A stretch of DNA of 15,737 nucleotides. Origin: M55B132 sp964508895. Its GTDB lineage: Bacteria; Bacteroidota; Bacteroidia; Bacteroidales; B18-G4. The stretch covers positions 1 through 15,737 of the forward strand of contig CAZDWF010000087.1 in the NCBI GenBank assembly GCA_964508895.1. The letters run 5' to 3'. How positions within the stretch are numbered: the first letter of the stretch is position 1; each line of letters starts with the position of its first letter. Made by a program: the position numbers and the translations under genes. Shown here in pieces: positions 15,547 through 15,737 of the stretch. The notes under the pieces were generated by a model, which was not told the origin of the DNA, ran no database searches, and saw nothing but the letters and a program-made list of their open reading frames with translations.

Positions 15547-15737
15547 GTGGAGAATAATATTAATATTGATAAAAAAATAAAAATTAAAGCAGTAGTTGAT
15601 TCAATTCCAGAATATATAACTAAACAAAAAAAATGGCAAAAGCTTACAGAATGGAAAATATATAAATAGATTATCAGAAGATATTGATAAAAGAAATAGA
15701 AATTTTGATAGTCCTGTAAGTTTTGGAATAATGGATA
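15547..15737 (+). pseudogene. Start of an unidentified gene, frame-disrupted and cut by the window edge
   Basis: From GTG 15547 one frame reads VENNINIDKKIKIKAVVDSI, then PEYITKQKKWQ, and ends at TAG 15667-15669. The +1 frame is open from 15620 to the edge and ends in NRLSEDIDKRNRNFD, then SPVSFGIMD. Both parts look like real protein. Removing one base between 15620 and 15666, for example from the A8 run at 15626-15633, joins them. I do not recognise the family. No ATG is available and GTG is the first plausible start, so the true 5' end is uncertain. It is divergent from icd, with only about 50 nt between starts. Confidence 0.4.

Overview
The window is chromosomal DNA from an AT-rich member of the Bacteroidota, most likely an environmental Bacteroidales-type lineage. 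The evidence is a DUF4294 protein and a DUF5723 outer-membrane protein (both essentially Bacteroidota families), a TPR-type periplasmic sensor kinase, TAnnTTTG-like -7 promoter elements, and few strong Shine-Dalgarno sites. There is no phage, transposase, CRISPR array or integrase. Most of the window is ordinary core genome. The genus cannot be fixed from sequence alone.

Layout. Positions 1-170 hold the tail of a possible membrane protein and non-coding DNA. pcm (protein-L-isoaspartate methyltransferase) is on the minus strand. Divergent from it is a plus-strand cell-envelope cluster: a Gfo/Idh/MocA sugar oxidoreductase of the type found in lpx/GnnA settings, a surface lipoprotein broken by a frameshift, and a polyprenyl-phosphate sugar-1-phosphate transferase that should start a glycan. 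After a patch of TCTAnnn heptad repeats comes the minus-strand proteostasis operon tig-clpP-clpX, followed by a frameshifted DUF4294 gene. Upstream of tig lie a TPR sensor histidine kinase and tRNA-Leu(UAG), both on the minus strand. A plus-strand DUF5723 barrel protein then converges on a minus-strand TCA operon: NADP-type isocitrate dehydrogenase followed 35 nt later by a citrate synthase of the eukaryotic/mitochondrial type. The right edge carries the start of an unidentified, frame-disrupted plus-strand gene. No stretch without a gene exceeds 300 bases.

How the genes work together. Trigger factor, ClpP and ClpX form a folding and degradation module. Citrate synthase and isocitrate dehydrogenase supply 2-oxoglutarate and NADPH; aconitase is not in the window. 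The oxidoreductase and sugar transferase suggest nucleotide-sugar modification and glycan assembly at the inner membrane.

The most notable pattern is that all three disrupted genes (lipoprotein, DUF4294, right-edge gene) break in the same sense. In each, removing one base restores the frame, and in each the overlap between the two frames contains a run of six to eight A on the coding strand. This could be homopolymer overcalling in the assembly, real decay, or slippage-dependent expression. A7 and A6 runs in intact neighbours make the choice open. I see no clear sign of a wholly new system here.
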